64,000 nt of DNA from Flavobacteriales bacterium (lineage in GTDB: Bacteria; Bacteroidota; Bacteroidia; Flavobacteriales_F; PHOS-HE28), in NCBI GenBank assembly GCA_016713875.1, contig JADJOI010000003.1, positions 2,728,001-2,792,000 of the forward strand, written 5' to 3'. Positions 16,069-26,800 of the stretch are shown here, one piece after another. Both the position numbers and the translations under genes were made by a program. Under the pieces are notes generated by a model. It was given only the letters and a program-made list of their open reading frames with translations, was not told where the DNA came from and did no database searches. The first letter of the stretch is position 1. Each line of letters opens with the position of its first letter.

Positions 16069-18882
16069 TCAGCGCACCGTCAGCCGCGTGACCTGCTGGC
16101 GGTCCGCCGAAGCCAGGCGCACGAGATATGGGCCGGAGGCCAGGTCGCTGACATCGAAGGTGAGGCGTCCGCCTAGGCCCGCACCGCCGACGGTGCGCAC
16201 CACACGGCCGCTGAGGTCGGACAGTTCCACGGTGACACGGCCTTCGCTCGCCGGGAAGACCACGGTCACCGACTCATCGGCCGGGTTGGGCATCAGCTGA
16301 AGGGTGGCGTCGGCGACGTTCTCCTCCAGACCGACGGAGCTCACGGTGACGATCGCCTCGGTGCGCGGGCTGGCGCACTCCACACCGAAGGCCTCCACCT
16401 GCCAGTCGTAGAAGAAGTAGTAGTACTGCAGGGCGTTCTGCCCTCCGACGTTCGTGCCGGTGATGGCGCCGAGCGTGCCCAGGGCGTAAGGGTACTGGGG
16501 ATTGCTGCCGAGGCCATCACGCCACATGTTCGGGGTACCCACACAGCGCAAGGCGTAGTTGCCCGGGCCAGGCACTTCGAGCCCCAGGGTCACCACCTGG
16601 GTCCCGGTGGGGATGTTCGGCGTGGCGCTGGCCACGGTGCTGTTGTCGCTCATGTCGATCACCGAGATGGTGCGCACACCGGCCGTGTTGGAGTACACCT
16701 TCACGCTGTTGATGGTGAAGCGCTCGTACGCGTCGAAGAGCAGGTAGAACCCGTCGTTCTGGTGGTACTGACCGCTGGTGGTGTTGTCCACCCGACCGCC
16801 GCTGGCCGTTCCACCTCCGAAGGTGTTCAGGTCCTCGGCCCAGAAGCCGGTGGTGCTGTTCACGAAAGGCGTGGTCCACATGTTGCCTGTGCCCAAAGCG
16901 GTGCCGCCGGTAGGCAGGTCGTACCAGGTGATCGCGGCGCCTGTGGCACTGATGTCAGCAGTGCCCGGCCCCAGGATCGTGGCGCCGGTCGTGGCCGGTG
17001 CGTCAGGGGTATCGATGACCTCCAGGTCGACCGGGGCGGATGTGAAGTTCCCGCACAGGCCTGCCACGGTGACGGTGATCGGACCATCGATGGTGGCCTG
17101 CACGGTCTGCGTGGTGGCCCCGTTGCTCCACGTGTAGCCGTTCGCCGGCGAACAGGTCAGTTCCACCGAGCCGCCCTCGCAAAAGGTCGTCTCGCCGTTC
17201 ACCGTCACCGTCGGGGTCTCGTCGGGGTTCTCGGTCACGGTGACCGAGGCCTGGCTCCAGCAGCCGGTACCGTCATCGATCGTCACCGTGTAGGTGCCGC
17301 CGGTGTTGACATCGATGCTCTGGGTGGTGGCGGTGGTGCTCCACGTGTACTGGAAGCCGGGGTTCGCCGAGAGGGTCAATGGGGTGCCGCCGGCGCACAC
17401 GACCAGGTCCCCACCAGCGGTGATCTCGGCCACGGGAGCAATGCAGATGCCTTCGAGCAAGGTGATCGCCTGATCGGCATCGATGTCGGTGTAGCTGTCG
17501 ACCTCTCCGCTGGGCCACTGCACCACCAGGCTGTCCACTTCGGTGATGGCGCCGAGGCCGAAGTGCAGGGTGGCGCTGTTCACCACGCCGTAGCTCTCGC
17601 CGCTGCGCACCTCGCGGACCTGGATGCCCCACGGGCCCCAGATCTTCACCTTGGCACCGATGGCCTCCTTGTTGCTCTGCACGCCCACCAGATCGATGTC
17701 GAGCCAGTGGTTGCCGTTCGGCGTGTTCATCCAGAGCCGGTCGGGGAAGCTAGGGTCGCCGTCCACGTAGGCATCGCCGTAGCTGGCGTACACATCCGTG
17801 AACCCGTCCTCATTGAGGTCGCCGAACGCGAAGCTCAGCATGTTCTTGCCGGCCGGGAACATGGTGGGGACCTCCGAGAACGTGCCATCGCCATTGCCCT
17901 TGAAGTAGTAGTCCGCGGAACCGGTCATGATGTCCAGCCAGCCGTCGTTGTCCAGATCGCGGAACAGGCCCTGCAGGAAGAAGCCGGTGTAATTCTCCAG
18001 GCCGCTGCCAGCGGTGACGTTCACGTAGTTGTTCGTGCCATCGTTCTCGAACAGCATCAGGGTGGTGCTGTGCGTGGTGCTGAAGGCATCGAGATCGCCG
18101 TCGTTGTCGTAGTCACCGAAGTCGGTGGTCCACACCTGTTCGCGGTTCTGCAGGCCATGGACGACGGCCATATCGGTGTAGTTGTTGTTGCCGTCGTTCA
18201 CGAAGAGGCGGTCCCAGCGGCGCGGGTCGGTCGGGCTGTTCACCCCTTGGCGGCAGTGGCTGATGTGCAGGTCGATGTCGCCGTCGTCATCGAAGTCGGT
18301 GAACAGACTGGCATAGTTGCCGCTCATGTCCGAAGCGGGCGTGGTGTTCCAGTTGATGAAGTTGGCGTCGTACAGCAGGTTGCCCGAACCATCGTTGATC
18401 CAGATGTTGTTCGGACCCACGTCGTTGCAGGCGTACAGGTCCGCCCACCCATCGCCGTTCATGTCGGCGATGCTCACACCTTGGTGGAAGATGGTGGGAC
18501 CGTTCAGGTCCACCAGCTGGGATACACCGCGTGAGGTGATGCGCAGGTAGCGGGTGACGGACACGCCGCTCATGATGTCCTTGTGTCCGCTGCGGTCCAT
18601 GTCGGCGATGGCCCAGCCCCATTGGTTGCTGCCGTCCACCACGCCGTAGTCGATCGTGGTGAAGGAGTGGTCGGGGTTCTGGTACAGGATGTACACGTGC
18701 TTGCTCATGTCGAGCTGCACGATGTCGTCCAGCCCGTCGAAGTCCATGTCCACCACCGCCATGCACCCACCGCTGCTCGCGCTGTGCGACAGGTTGGTCG
18801 ACTGGTTGGTGAACACGGGCTGCGCAACAAGCCCGGTCGCGGACAACAGAAGCGCTGCCGCGGAAGCGTAACGGTGGAACAT
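16069..18882 (-). CDS. FG-GAP/VCBS repeat, ASPIC/UnbV and T9SS type A sorted protein
   Basis: A 937-residue exported protein, starting MFHRYASAAALLLSATGLVAQ. Residues 20-330 carry at least seven calcium-binding FG-GAP/VCBS motifs (DMDFDGLDDI, DMNGDGWADLY, DFDDDGDIDL, DYDNDGDLDA, DLDNDGWLDI, DLNEDGFTDV) forming a beta-propeller. Residues 390-480 (HWLDIDLVGVQSNKEAIGAK, LHFGLG, VVQWPSGEVD) are an ASPIC/UnbV domain as in CRTAC1-like proteins. Ig-like segments with WSNGATTQT follow, then a jelly-roll-like region. The end (LMPNPADESVTVVFP, LSDLSGRVV, SGPYLVRLA) is a type A sorting domain. It likely binds carbohydrate or protein at the cell surface. Confidence 0.88.
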   Translation of the reverse strand: MFHRYASAAALLLSATGLVAQPVFTNQSTNLSHSASSGGCMAVVDMDFDGLDDIVQLDMSKHVYILYQNPDHSFTTIDYGVVDGSNQWGWAIADMDRSGHKDIMSGVSVTRYLRITSRGVSQLVDLNGPTIFHQGVSIADMNGDGWADLYACNDVGPNNIWINDGSGNLLYDANFINWNTTPASDMSGNYASLFTDFDDDGDIDLHISHCRQGVNSPTDPRRWDRLFVNDGNNNYTDMAVVHGLQNREQVWTTDFGDYDNDGDLDAFSTTHSTTLMLFENDGTNNYVNVTAGSGLENYTGFFLQGLFRDLDNDGWLDIMTGSADYYFKGNGDGTFSEVPTMFPAGKNMLSFAFGDLNEDGFTDVYASYGDAYVDGDPSFPDRLWMNTPNGNHWLDIDLVGVQSNKEAIGAKVKIWGPWGIQVREVRSGESYGVVNSATLHFGLGAITEVDSLVVQWPSGEVDSYTDIDADQAITLLEGICIAPVAEITAGGDLVVCAGGTPLTLSANPGFQYTWSTTATTQSIDVNTGGTYTVTIDDGTGCWSQASVTVTENPDETPTVTVNGETTFCEGGSVELTCSPANGYTWSNGATTQTVQATIDGPITVTVAGLCGNFTSAPVDLEVIDTPDAPATTGATILGPGTADISATGAAITWYDLPTGGTALGTGNMWTTPFVNSTTGFWAEDLNTFGGGTASGGRVDNTTSGQYHQNDGFYLLFDAYERFTINSVKVYSNTAGVRTISVIDMSDNSTVASATPNIPTGTQVVTLGLEVPGPGNYALRCVGTPNMWRDGLGSNPQYPYALGTLGAITGTNVGGQNALQYYYFFYDWQVEAFGVECASPRTEAIVTVSSVGLEENVADATLQLMPNPADESVTVVFPASEGRVTVELSDLSGRVVRTVGGAGLGGRLTFDVSDLASGPYLVRLASADRQQVTRLTVR

Positions 18883-18924
18883 GGGATGGTTCGGGGTTGG
18901 GTGGTTCGGTCCTTGCAGAACGTC

Positions 18925-18932
18925 CAAAGCTA
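18925..18932 (-). promoter_or_regulatory. -7 promoter element TAGCTTTG
   Basis: A perfect match to TAnnTTTG on the minus strand, 42 bases before the ATG of the FG-GAP protein gene at 18882, in the short gap behind the DAHP synthase gene. Confidence 0.6.
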
Positions 18933-18937
18933 GGCGG

Positions 18938-20095
18938 CTAGGCCACACCGGACAACTGATCATCGCCAGGTCCTTTGGATCCTGCCTCCGGTTCGAGCGC
19001 GCGCTCCCACGCCTCCGTTTGCCGGCGGATGCTCTCCTGGTGGACGGCGTTCATGAAGGCCTCCACGAAACCCGCACTGAGGCCGGACCGGCGGCCCAGG
19101 TCGTGCTGTGCGGCCATGATGCGCTCCCAGCGCTCGGGCTGGAGGATGGCAACGTTCCGTTCCTGCTTGTACATGCCGATCCGCTCGGCGATGTCCAAGC
19201 GCTCAGCGAGCTTTTGGGCGATATCCGCATCCAGTTGGTCGATCTGATCGCGTAGTTCGTCCAACAGATCCCGAAGACGTGGATCCGGTGCGGCCTCCCG
19301 GTGGACAAGCGCACCGAGCAGGGTACCCAAGGCCGCGGGCGTCACCTGCTGGTCCCCATCGCTAAGGGCATGCGCAGGATCGGGATGCGCTTCCACCATC
19401 AACCCGCTGAAATTGAGGTCCAGTGCCTGTTGGGCCACATCAGCTAGGCGGTCGGGCCGGCCGGCGATGTGGCTGGGATCGCACAGCATGGGCAGTCCCG
19501 GGCAGGCGGCCATCAGGCGGATGGGGAACTCCCACATCGGGGTGTTGCGGAAGGGTGTATGGCCCGACCAGCTGAAGCCGCGGTGCACGGCGGCCATGCG
19601 GCGGATGCCGGCACGGTGCAGCCTCTCCAGCGCACCCACCCACAAGGGCAGGTCCGGGTTGATGGGGTTCTTCACCAGCACGGGTACATCCACGCCGGCG
19701 AGGGCGTCGGCGATGGCCTGCACGCTGAAGGGGTTCGGTGTGGTCCGGGCGCCGATCCACAGCAGGTCGATCCCGGCGTTGAGCGCGGCCTCCACATGGT
19801 CTGGTGTGGCCACCTCCGTGGCCACCAGCAACCCGGTGGCATCGGCGGCCGAACGCAGCCAACGCAGTGCTGGTTCACCGGCGCCTTCGAAGGCACCGGG
19901 CCGGGTGCGGGGCTTCCACACCCCCGCCCGCAGCACGCGCACGCCGGGGGCATGCCCTCGGATGCCCTCGGCCACGGCCATCACCTGCTCGGGGCTTTCG
20001 GCGCTGCACGGTCCCGCGATGTGAAGTGGACGCACCAGGTCCAGGCCCCATTGGTCCAGGGGAAGCGGGTCCAGTTCAGGCGTCAGGCGGCTCAT
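18938..20095 (-). CDS. Bifunctional DAHP synthase / chorismate mutase
   Basis: A 385-residue enzyme of aromatic amino acid synthesis. Residues 1-255 are a type I-beta 3-deoxy-7-phosphoheptulonate synthase: IAGPCSAESPEQV, RAGVWKPRTRPGAFEG, LLWIGARTTPNPF, VLVKNPINPD, MLCDPSHIAG and GLMVEAHPDP supply substrate and metal ligands. The last 120 residues are an AroQ-type chorismate mutase helix bundle (LRDQIDQLDADIAQKLAERL, ERIGMYKQERN). The fusion lets chorismate-pathway products control the first step. The start at 20095 follows a TACTTTTG promoter element by four bases. Such fusions are common in Bacteroidota. Confidence 0.95.
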   Translation of the reverse strand: MSRLTPELDPLPLDQWGLDLVRPLHIAGPCSAESPEQVMAVAEGIRGHAPGVRVLRAGVWKPRTRPGAFEGAGEPALRWLRSAADATGLLVATEVATPDHVEAALNAGIDLLWIGARTTPNPFSVQAIADALAGVDVPVLVKNPINPDLPLWVGALERLHRAGIRRMAAVHRGFSWSGHTPFRNTPMWEFPIRLMAACPGLPMLCDPSHIAGRPDRLADVAQQALDLNFSGLMVEAHPDPAHALSDGDQQVTPAALGTLLGALVHREAAPDPRLRDLLDELRDQIDQLDADIAQKLAERLDIAERIGMYKQERNVAILQPERWERIMAAQHDLGRRSGLSAGFVEAFMNAVHQESIRRQTEAWERALEPEAGSKGPGDDQLSGVA

Positions 20096-20099
20096 GCGG

Positions 20100-20107
20100 C
20101 AAAAGTA
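20100..20107 (-). promoter_or_regulatory. -7 promoter element TACTTTTG
   Basis: Perfect TAnnTTTG on the minus strand, ending four bases before the ATG of the DAHP synthase gene, so the transcript would be nearly leaderless. Confidence 0.6.
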
Positions 20108-20154
20108 GACCGCCAAGGCCGGGACATTGTTCGCCGCATGGACCGGAGGCCCGG

Positions 20155-21105
20155 TCAGTCCTTGACCATGTTGTACAGCGCGCTGAGGTCGGGCGTGAGG
20201 ATCACTTCGATGCGGCGGTTCTTCGACTTGTCGGCTGGATCCACGGGAACATACTCGCTGCGCCCCGCCGCTGTGATGCGCCGCGCTTCGATGGCGCTGG
20301 CCTCCTGTAGGATGCGCACCACGCTGGTGGCCCGCTCCACGCTGAGCTCCCAGTTGTCCTTGTACGTACTGCCGGGCAGGATCTTGTCCGTATCGGTGTG
20401 GCCTTCCACCAGGATGCTGATGTCACGGTCGGCCTCGATGGCCTTGGCCAGCTTCACCAAGGCTTCGCGCCCTTGCTTGTCCACCGTGGCGCTGCCGCTG
20501 GGGAACAGCAGCTTGTTCTCCAGGCTCACGTGGATCCGCCCATCGCGCTGCTCCACGGTGAGGCCCTTGCCCTCGAACCCGGTGAGTGCGCGGCTCACGC
20601 GGTCCTTGAGGTCGCGCATGGCGGCGTCCTTGCGGTCCAGTTCAACCTGTAGTTCGGACAGCCGCGCCTCGCGCTCGGCCAGGCGTTTGCTGCTGCGGGC
20701 GATGGAATCCTCCTTGTTCTGCAGGTCCAGGCGCAAGGCCTCCAGGTCGGTGAGCAGCTTGCGGTTCTCGCTGCGGTCGCCGGCCAGCAGCTTGTTGTAC
20801 TTGTCCAACAGCTCGTCGTTCAGCGCGTTGATCTTGTCGTACTGCTGCTGCATCTTCCGCAGGGAGGTGCCCAGGGTGGTGGTATCCTGTTCCAGCAGCT
20901 TCACACGGCGTTTCAGGTCGCTCATCTCGCTGGCCTGTGCGTCCAGGGTGGCCTGTGCGTCGCGCGCCTTCGCCAGCGCCGCCTCGGACTCCGAGCGCAT
21001 CGCATCCATGGAGGTCTGCAGTTCCTCGTACTTGCGTTGTGGCACGCAGGCGGTGAACAACAGGGCGATGAACAAGGCGCACGGGGCGATGGAACGGAGC
21101 TTCAT
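20155..21105 (-). CDS. OmpA-family lipoprotein with long coiled coil
   Basis: A 316-residue envelope protein. MKLRSIAPCALFIALLFTAC is a lipoprotein signal with lipobox cysteine at residue 20. Residues 25-190 are a continuous coiled coil. The C-terminal 110 residues are an OmpA-like peptidoglycan-binding domain: ISILVEGHTDTDKI, NWELSVERATSVVRIL and SKNRRIEVIL, with the Asp and Arg that bind diaminopimelate. It probably tethers the outer membrane to the cell wall. A GACCTTTG element lies 21 bases upstream (21127-21134). Confidence 0.92.
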   Translation of the reverse strand: MKLRSIAPCALFIALLFTACVPQRKYEELQTSMDAMRSESEAALAKARDAQATLDAQASEMSDLKRRVKLLEQDTTTLGTSLRKMQQQYDKINALNDELLDKYNKLLAGDRSENRKLLTDLEALRLDLQNKEDSIARSSKRLAEREARLSELQVELDRKDAAMRDLKDRVSRALTGFEGKGLTVEQRDGRIHVSLENKLLFPSGSATVDKQGREALVKLAKAIEADRDISILVEGHTDTDKILPGSTYKDNWELSVERATSVVRILQEASAIEARRITAAGRSEYVPVDPADKSKNRRIEVILTPDLSALYNMVKD

Positions 21106-21203
21106 GATGTTACCTTTCGGTTCGCACAAAGGTCCCGACCCCGGTGCGCGCCACCGACCGTTGCGCAACCTTTTTTGTGAACACGCCGTTCATCGATCGA
21201 GTC

Positions 21204-21947
21204 ATGGCCCAATCCCAGCTGCCCAAGGACTGGATCCTGATCCCGACGATCGACCGGGAGCTGAAGCACTACACCCTGTTGGCCTACCTGCAGTGGGTCC
21301 GGAAGCGGTTCGCCGAACGCAAACTGTATCCCTATCTGCTGGACGTGGCCGACCACCTGAACGGCCTGCTGGAATTGCAGAAGCGCGCGGAGGACCTTCG
21401 GGCCACCATGCCGCGTGACATCACCGGGCTTGACCCGCGCACGGGCACCGTGGCCTATGCTCCGTTGCCCGAGCCGACGGGGGCGCTGGGGGTGATCGAT
21501 GAGGTGATCGACGATGCCGTTCCGGAGCTGCGCGACCACCTGGCCCAAGGCAGCGATCTGCGGGAGCGCATCCGCGAGCACATCCAGTTCGGGCCGGTGG
21601 GCGTGCTTCCGCTCGATCCGCGCGCGGGCTACCTGCTCCTGCGCCAGGGCCGTGAGGCGCGCATCTACACCTACTCGGTCTCGTTGCTCCGCGACGCGGA
21701 TGTCGACCTGCATTGGCGCAGCGTGGTGACGCACTTCGTGGGCAGCCGCCCGCTGGGCTTGCACACCACCTACGAAGTGATCCGCGCGGAGCTGATCGCC
21801 CATCGACCGCAACTGCCGGTGCCGGCCACCTTCGGGTTCGAGTGCGACTGGGAGGTGCCGCATATCGAGACCTACCTGCCGCTGGCCAAGCAGCTGGTGC
21901 ACCGCTTCATCGCGGCGACCCGCTCGACGGACCGGTTCACCGGGTGA
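21204..21947 (+). CDS. Conserved hypothetical cytosolic protein
   Basis: A 247-residue protein with no signal peptide or membrane segment, starting MAQSQLPKDWILIPTIDREL. I do not recognise the family. The sequence has a helical N-terminal half (LKHYTLLAYLQWVRKRFAER, YPYLLDVADHLNGLLELQKR) and a mixed C-terminal half (GPVGVLPLDPRAGYLLLRQG, YTYSVSLLRD, HIETYLPLAKQLVHRFI). The late position of residues such as TFGFECDWEVPHIET suggests one folded domain. It is divergent from the OmpA-like gene and its 3' end overlaps the convergent oligopeptide-binding gene by 11 bases. Confidence 0.7.
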   Translation: MAQSQLPKDWILIPTIDRELKHYTLLAYLQWVRKRFAERKLYPYLLDVADHLNGLLELQKRAEDLRATMPRDITGLDPRTGTVAYAPLPEPTGALGVIDEVIDDAVPELRDHLAQGSDLRERIREHIQFGPVGVLPLDPRAGYLLLRQGREARIYTYSVSLLRDADVDLHWRSVVTHFVGSRPLGLHTTYEVIRAELIAHRPQLPVPATFGFECDWEVPHIETYLPLAKQLVHRFIAATRSTDRFTG

Positions 21948-23670
21948 CGCCCGGGTCGGACCACACGCGGCCCAGGTCGCGCAGGTCCATGGCGTTCAGG
22001 GGCATGTCGCGCACATCGGGGCGCAGCAAGCGGATGGTGCGTTCGTGGTAGAGCGGGGTCACCGGCGCATCGGCCATGGCCGTGTTCTCCGCCTCGGCGA
22101 AGAGCTTCATGCGCCGGGCGTCGTCCACGGTGCGCTGCGCCTCGGCGAACAGCGAATCGAAGCGCGGATCGGCGTAGCGCGTGGTGTTCAGGTAGGTGGG
22201 CAGGGCGGTATCGGCCTGGGCGTTCTTGCCATAGAGCAGGGAGAGGAAGTTCTCGGCGTCCGGCAGGTCGGCCACCCAGCCCTCGCGCCAGAAGCGTGCG
22301 CGGCCCCGCTCGATGGACGAGTAGTGCTGGTCCATGGGCAGCACCGACAGGATGAGAGGCACGCCCAGATGGCGTTGCAGCATGTCCTGCACGGCCTCAG
22401 CGACCTGGATGTAGCCGAAACCCGGGCTCGCGTTCAGGACCACCTGCGGGAATCCCTTCCCGCCGGGAAAGCCCGCCTCCGCCAGCAGCGCCCGTGCCGC
22501 TTCGGGGTCGAACCGATGACCGTCGACGGCGGAATACGGATACCCGGACAGACCAGGCGCCACCAGGCCATGCTCCGCGGGCACGGCCAATCCGCCCAGC
22601 ACGCTGTCCACCAGGAAATGCCGATCGATCGCCAGGCTGAAGGCCCGGCGCACCCGAAGATCGACAAAGGGGTCCGCCTTCAGGTTGAAGCCGTAGAACT
22701 GCACGGCGGAACCCGGAACGGACTGGAGCACGAAGCGCTTGCGACCGGAGGCCTCCATGGAATCCTTGATGATGCCCAGCCGCTCCACCGGGAGTTCGGT
22801 GAGGCAGGACAGGCGGCCGGCCAGGAACGCCTCGAGCTCCTTGTTCTTGTCCGGGTCGAGGGTGATGCGCACCGCGTCCAGGAAAGGCAGCGGGTTGCCG
22901 TGCTCGTCGCGGTCCCAATGGTCGGGGTCGCGCTCCAGGACGAAGGCCTCGGCGGGTGAATAGGTGCGCAGCTTGAACGGCCCGGTGCCGATGGCGTGCG
23001 CGATCAGGTCATCACCATAGGACTCGACCAGCTGCCTGGGGTAGATCCAGCAGCCCTGATGGGCCAGCACCTGCAGAAAGCCCGCGTTGGGGTGTGCCAG
23101 CTTGATGCGGAAGGTATGGGGGTCGACCACCTCGAGGCCGGCGATGGGCGCCTCCCGATCGCCACCGGCGGCGGTGTTGGCATAGTGGGTATTGGCCCCC
23201 AGGACCTTGTCCTGGAAGAGCCAGAACATCCGGTTCTCCGGGTCGGCCGTGCAGAGGGCGCGGAAACAGTACAGCACATCCTCGGCGTCCACGAGCCGGA
23301 CATCCTCGGAGGTCAACGCCGCATCGGGGTGGAAGCGCACGTCCTTGCGCAGATACAGGGTGAAGGTGGTGGCGTCGGCATCCACCTCCCAGCGTTCGGC
23401 CAGGCAGGGCAGCACCTTCAGGTCCACGGGGTCGAACCGCACCAGGCCCTGGTAGATCTGCGCCGCGATGCGGTGCTCGGCCGCTTGGGAGATATGGAGC
23501 GGGAAGATGTTGCGCACCCCGCCGGCCTCGTTCATGTTGAAGACCCCGCCGTACCGCTTACCGCCTTGCACGCGCCGCAGGCCATCCCCTCCGTCGCCGC
23601 CGCAGGCGATCAGCAAAGCCAGGGCCGCGGTGCACAACAGCCATGGGTTCCGTGCGTTCTCCAAGGTCAC
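21937..23670 (-). CDS. Oligopeptide/dipeptide ABC transporter substrate-binding lipoprotein
   Basis: A 577-residue family 5 solute-binding protein. The N-terminus has a lipobox (LALLIAC, Cys near residue 23). Family features are NEAGGVRNIFPLHISQ, IYQGLVRFDPVDLKVLPCLAE, FTLYLRKDVRFH, IGTGPFKLRTY and RRAFSLAIDRHFLV. It would capture peptides or similar ligands for an ABC importer, but no permease or ATPase gene is adjacent. The start is a GTG four bases after the -7 element TACATTTG. Confidence 0.9.
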   Translation of the reverse strand: MTLENARNPWLLCTAALALLIACGGDGGDGLRRVQGGKRYGGVFNMNEAGGVRNIFPLHISQAAEHRIAAQIYQGLVRFDPVDLKVLPCLAERWEVDADATTFTLYLRKDVRFHPDAALTSEDVRLVDAEDVLYCFRALCTADPENRMFWLFQDKVLGANTHYANTAAGGDREAPIAGLEVVDPHTFRIKLAHPNAGFLQVLAHQGCWIYPRQLVESYGDDLIAHAIGTGPFKLRTYSPAEAFVLERDPDHWDRDEHGNPLPFLDAVRITLDPDKNKELEAFLAGRLSCLTELPVERLGIIKDSMEASGRKRFVLQSVPGSAVQFYGFNLKADPFVDLRVRRAFSLAIDRHFLVDSVLGGLAVPAEHGLVAPGLSGYPYSAVDGHRFDPEAARALLAEAGFPGGKGFPQVVLNASPGFGYIQVAEAVQDMLQRHLGVPLILSVLPMDQHYSSIERGRARFWREGWVADLPDAENFLSLLYGKNAQADTALPTYLNTTRYADPRFDSLFAEAQRTVDDARRMKLFAEAENTAMADAPVTPLYHERTIRLLRPDVRDMPLNAMDLRDLGRVWSDPGVTR

Positions 23671-23674
23671 CGGC

Positions 23675-23682
23675 CAAATGTA
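23675..23682 (-). promoter_or_regulatory. -7 promoter element TACATTTG
   Basis: Perfect TAnnTTTG on the minus strand, four bases before the GTG start at 23670, predicting a leaderless or almost leaderless mRNA. Confidence 0.6.
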
Positions 23683-23770
23683 CCCGGCCCCCCGGCGGAA
23701 GCTCGGAGGCCGCCGGTCCGCTCATCAACGATCGGATCTTGATGGGCACCGGATGCGTGGACCGGCTGGG

Positions 23771-23778
23771 TAATTTTC
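23771..23778 (+). promoter_or_regulatory. -7-like element TAATTTTC
   Basis: TAATTTTC lies 53 bases before the ATG at 23832 and is the only such element in the gap on the plus strand. Confidence 0.4.
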
Positions 23779-23831
23779 CGCCCTTGGGGCGCAACCCTTC
23801 CTCCTCCGCACCACGTCCGGCCCGGCCCCGG

Positions 23832-26800
23832 ATGACCGTGCTCCTGCCCCTTCTCCTGGTGCTGGTGCCGGCGTACCAGGTCCTGGCCCAGGGTCCTGGC
23901 GATAACCGGCGTGCTCGCCGGATCGTGCTCACCGGCGACACCATCGCGCTGGACACCCTGAGCATCGCCCCGGGCAGCCTGTCGCTGTGGCGGGACGGAA
24001 GCCCGTTGCCCGATCACATCTTTACCCTCGATCCGTACAGCGCACGGCTGTGGGTGAACGACGGCGCGGTGGGCGACACGCTCATCGCCCGGTACCGGGT
24101 GTGGCCGCTGCTCTTCGCGGCGGAGCGCCGCCACAAGGACCGGCTCCGGCTGCTGAGCGAGGACCCCGACCGGCGCGACCCGTTCAAGTACGAGGCCCCG
24201 TCGCAGCGCGAGGACCTCTTCGGCAACGCCGGCCTGAACAAGAGCGGCAGCATCTCCCGCGGCATCCTGTTCGGCAACAACCAGGACCTGTCGGTGAACT
24301 CGTCGCTGAACCTGGAGCTCAGCGGCCGCATCACGGACCGCATCCAGGTGCAGGCCTCGATCACCGACAACAACATCCCCATCCAGGCCGAAGGCAACAC
24401 CTTGGAGCTGCAGGATTTCGACCAGGTGTTCATCAAGCTCTTCGAGGAGAACTGGGAGCTCATCGCGGGGGACTTCGTGCTGCAGCGCCCGAACAGCCAC
24501 TTCCTGACCTACTTGAAGAAATCGAAAGGCCTCTCCTTCAACACCCGGAGCAAAGGCGCGAAGGCCGTCAACGCCTTGGGCACCTCGGTGGCCATCTCCA
24601 AGGGCAAGTTCGCGCGGAACGTGATCCAGGGCGTCGAGGGCGTACAGGGCCCATATCGGCTGCGCGGCGATGCCGGCGAGACCTTCATCATCATCCTGTC
24701 CGGCACCGAACGCGTGTTCATCGATGGCCAGTTGCTGGTGCGCGGCCAAGAGAACGACTACGTCATCGACTACAACACCGCCGAGCTCACCTTCACCGCG
24801 CGGCGCCTGATCACCAAGGACCGCCGCATCACCGTGGAGTTCCAATACTCCGACCGCAACTACATGCGCACGCTGGTGCGCCTGGACGACTCCTGGACGC
24901 GCGGTCGCACCACCCTGCGCCTCAACGTGTTCAGCGAACAGGACCACAAGGGGCAGCCGCTGCAGCAGGACCTCACGGATGAGGAGCAACGGGCGCTCGC
25001 TGAAGCAGGGGACGATCCGCTGGCCGCCGTGGTGCCCGGTGTGGACACCGTGGCCTTCGTCGCCGACCAGGTGCTGTACAAGGCGGTGGACTCCCTGGGC
25101 TACAGCCCGGTGTACGTGTACAGCACCTCGCCTGACAGCGCGCGCTACCGCATCACCTTCTCCACCGTGGGCGCGGGGCTGGGCGATTATGTGCAGCAGG
25201 AGTTCACCCCTAACGGCCGGGTGTACCGCTGGGTGGCGCCGGACACGGTGGGCGGCGTTATCGTCAGGCGCGGCGACCACGCCCCGGTGCGCGTGCTGGT
25301 CCCTCCACGATCGCAACAGGTGGTGACCCTGGGCGCGGACCACAGCACGGCCGGCGGGTTGCGGCTGAGCACCGAACTGGCCTACGGTCGATACGACCGC
25401 AACACCTTCAGCGACCGCGATGCGGTCGACGACCAGGCCTTCGCTGCGCGGGTGAAGGCGGACCAGGCGATCCCCCTGCGGGCCGCTGACAGCACATGGG
25501 CGCTGGAACTGGGCCTGGAGACGGAGGCCCTCACCGCCTCCTTCACCCCGGTGGAACGATACCGCGCGGTGGAGTTCGAGCGCAACTGGAACGCCCTGGG
25601 CCGGCCGCTGGACGGCGACCAACTGCTGGCCGGCTTGGGCGTGGGGTTCCGGGCGGGCAAGGCCGGAAGGCTGCGCTACGTGATCAACACCTTTCAGGTG
25701 CGCGACCGGTATGCCGGTTGGCGCCACGACCTGATCAGCGACCTGCACCCCGGGCGCTTCGACCTCACCGGTACCGCCAGCCTGCTGACCACCACCGACC
25801 CGGTGCGCACCGAGTTCCTGCGGCACAAGGCCCGCCTGGCCCGTCGCTTGCGCTGGTTCACCGTAGGCATGCAGGACGAGCATGAACGCAACCGCTTCCG
25901 GGCGGACACGGGCACCGCGCTGCTGGCCGGCAGTTACCAATTCTACGACTGGGAGGCCTTCATCCAGAGCCGCGACACGGCCCGGACCACCTTCCGCGTG
26001 GGCGGTGGCCAGCGCTACGACCAGGGCCTTCGGAACGGCGGGCTGGCCCGCAGCACCGTGGCCACCGCAGGCACGGCCACCCTGGGCGTGGGCCGCGATG
26101 CGCGACACCGCCTGGCCACCACCTTCACCTACCGGCAGCTGCGCATCGTGGACAGCACCCTCACCGCGCAACGGCCCGAGGACACCTACCTGATGCGCAT
26201 CGACCACGACCTCACCCTGGGCAAGGGCGTGGCGGTGTGGGACCTGTTCTATGAACTGGGTTCGGGGCTGGAGCAGCAGCGCGAGTTCCTCTACGTGGAG
26301 GTGCCCGCCGGACAAGGCCTGTACATCTGGAACGACTACAACGGCAACGGCCTCAAAGAGCTCAACGAATTCGAACAGGCCAACTTCGGCTACGAGGCCA
26401 ACTACGCGCGGGTGTTCGTGCCCAGCAACACCTACTCGCGCACCTTCAGCAACCAGCTGAGCGCCTCGCTGGACCTGCGGCCCGCGGTGGCCTGGGGCGG
26501 GCGCAAGAGGATGCGGGGCTTCCTGGCGCGCTTCTCGGACCTGGCCTCCTTCCGCAGCGACCGCAAGACCAGCACGGCCGACCTGGGGCAGGCGCTCGAC
26601 CCCTTCCGCATCGACCCGGCGGACACGCTGCTGACGGCCTTCACCAGTTCGCTGCGCAACACGCTCTTCTACGACCGCACGAGCCCCAAGTGGAGCGTGG
26701 ACCACACCTTCCAGAGCGACCGCACCAAGACGCTGCTGCTGAACGGGTTCGAATCACGCCTGCGCGAACTGAACCAGGTGCGCCTGCGCTGGAACGCCAC

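Noticed and set aside
16762..18534. A 590-codon plus-strand frame opposite the FG-GAP gene
   Set aside because: Repetitive Val/His/Ala-rich antisense of the calcium-motif repeats; no promoter or homology.
23667..26705. A 1012-codon open frame on the minus strand opposite the large barrel gene
   Set aside because: Sequence is rich in Ala, Val, His, Gln and Gly without domain structure, as expected of the antisense of a GC-rich gene; the plus-strand frame has a signal peptide and strand pattern.
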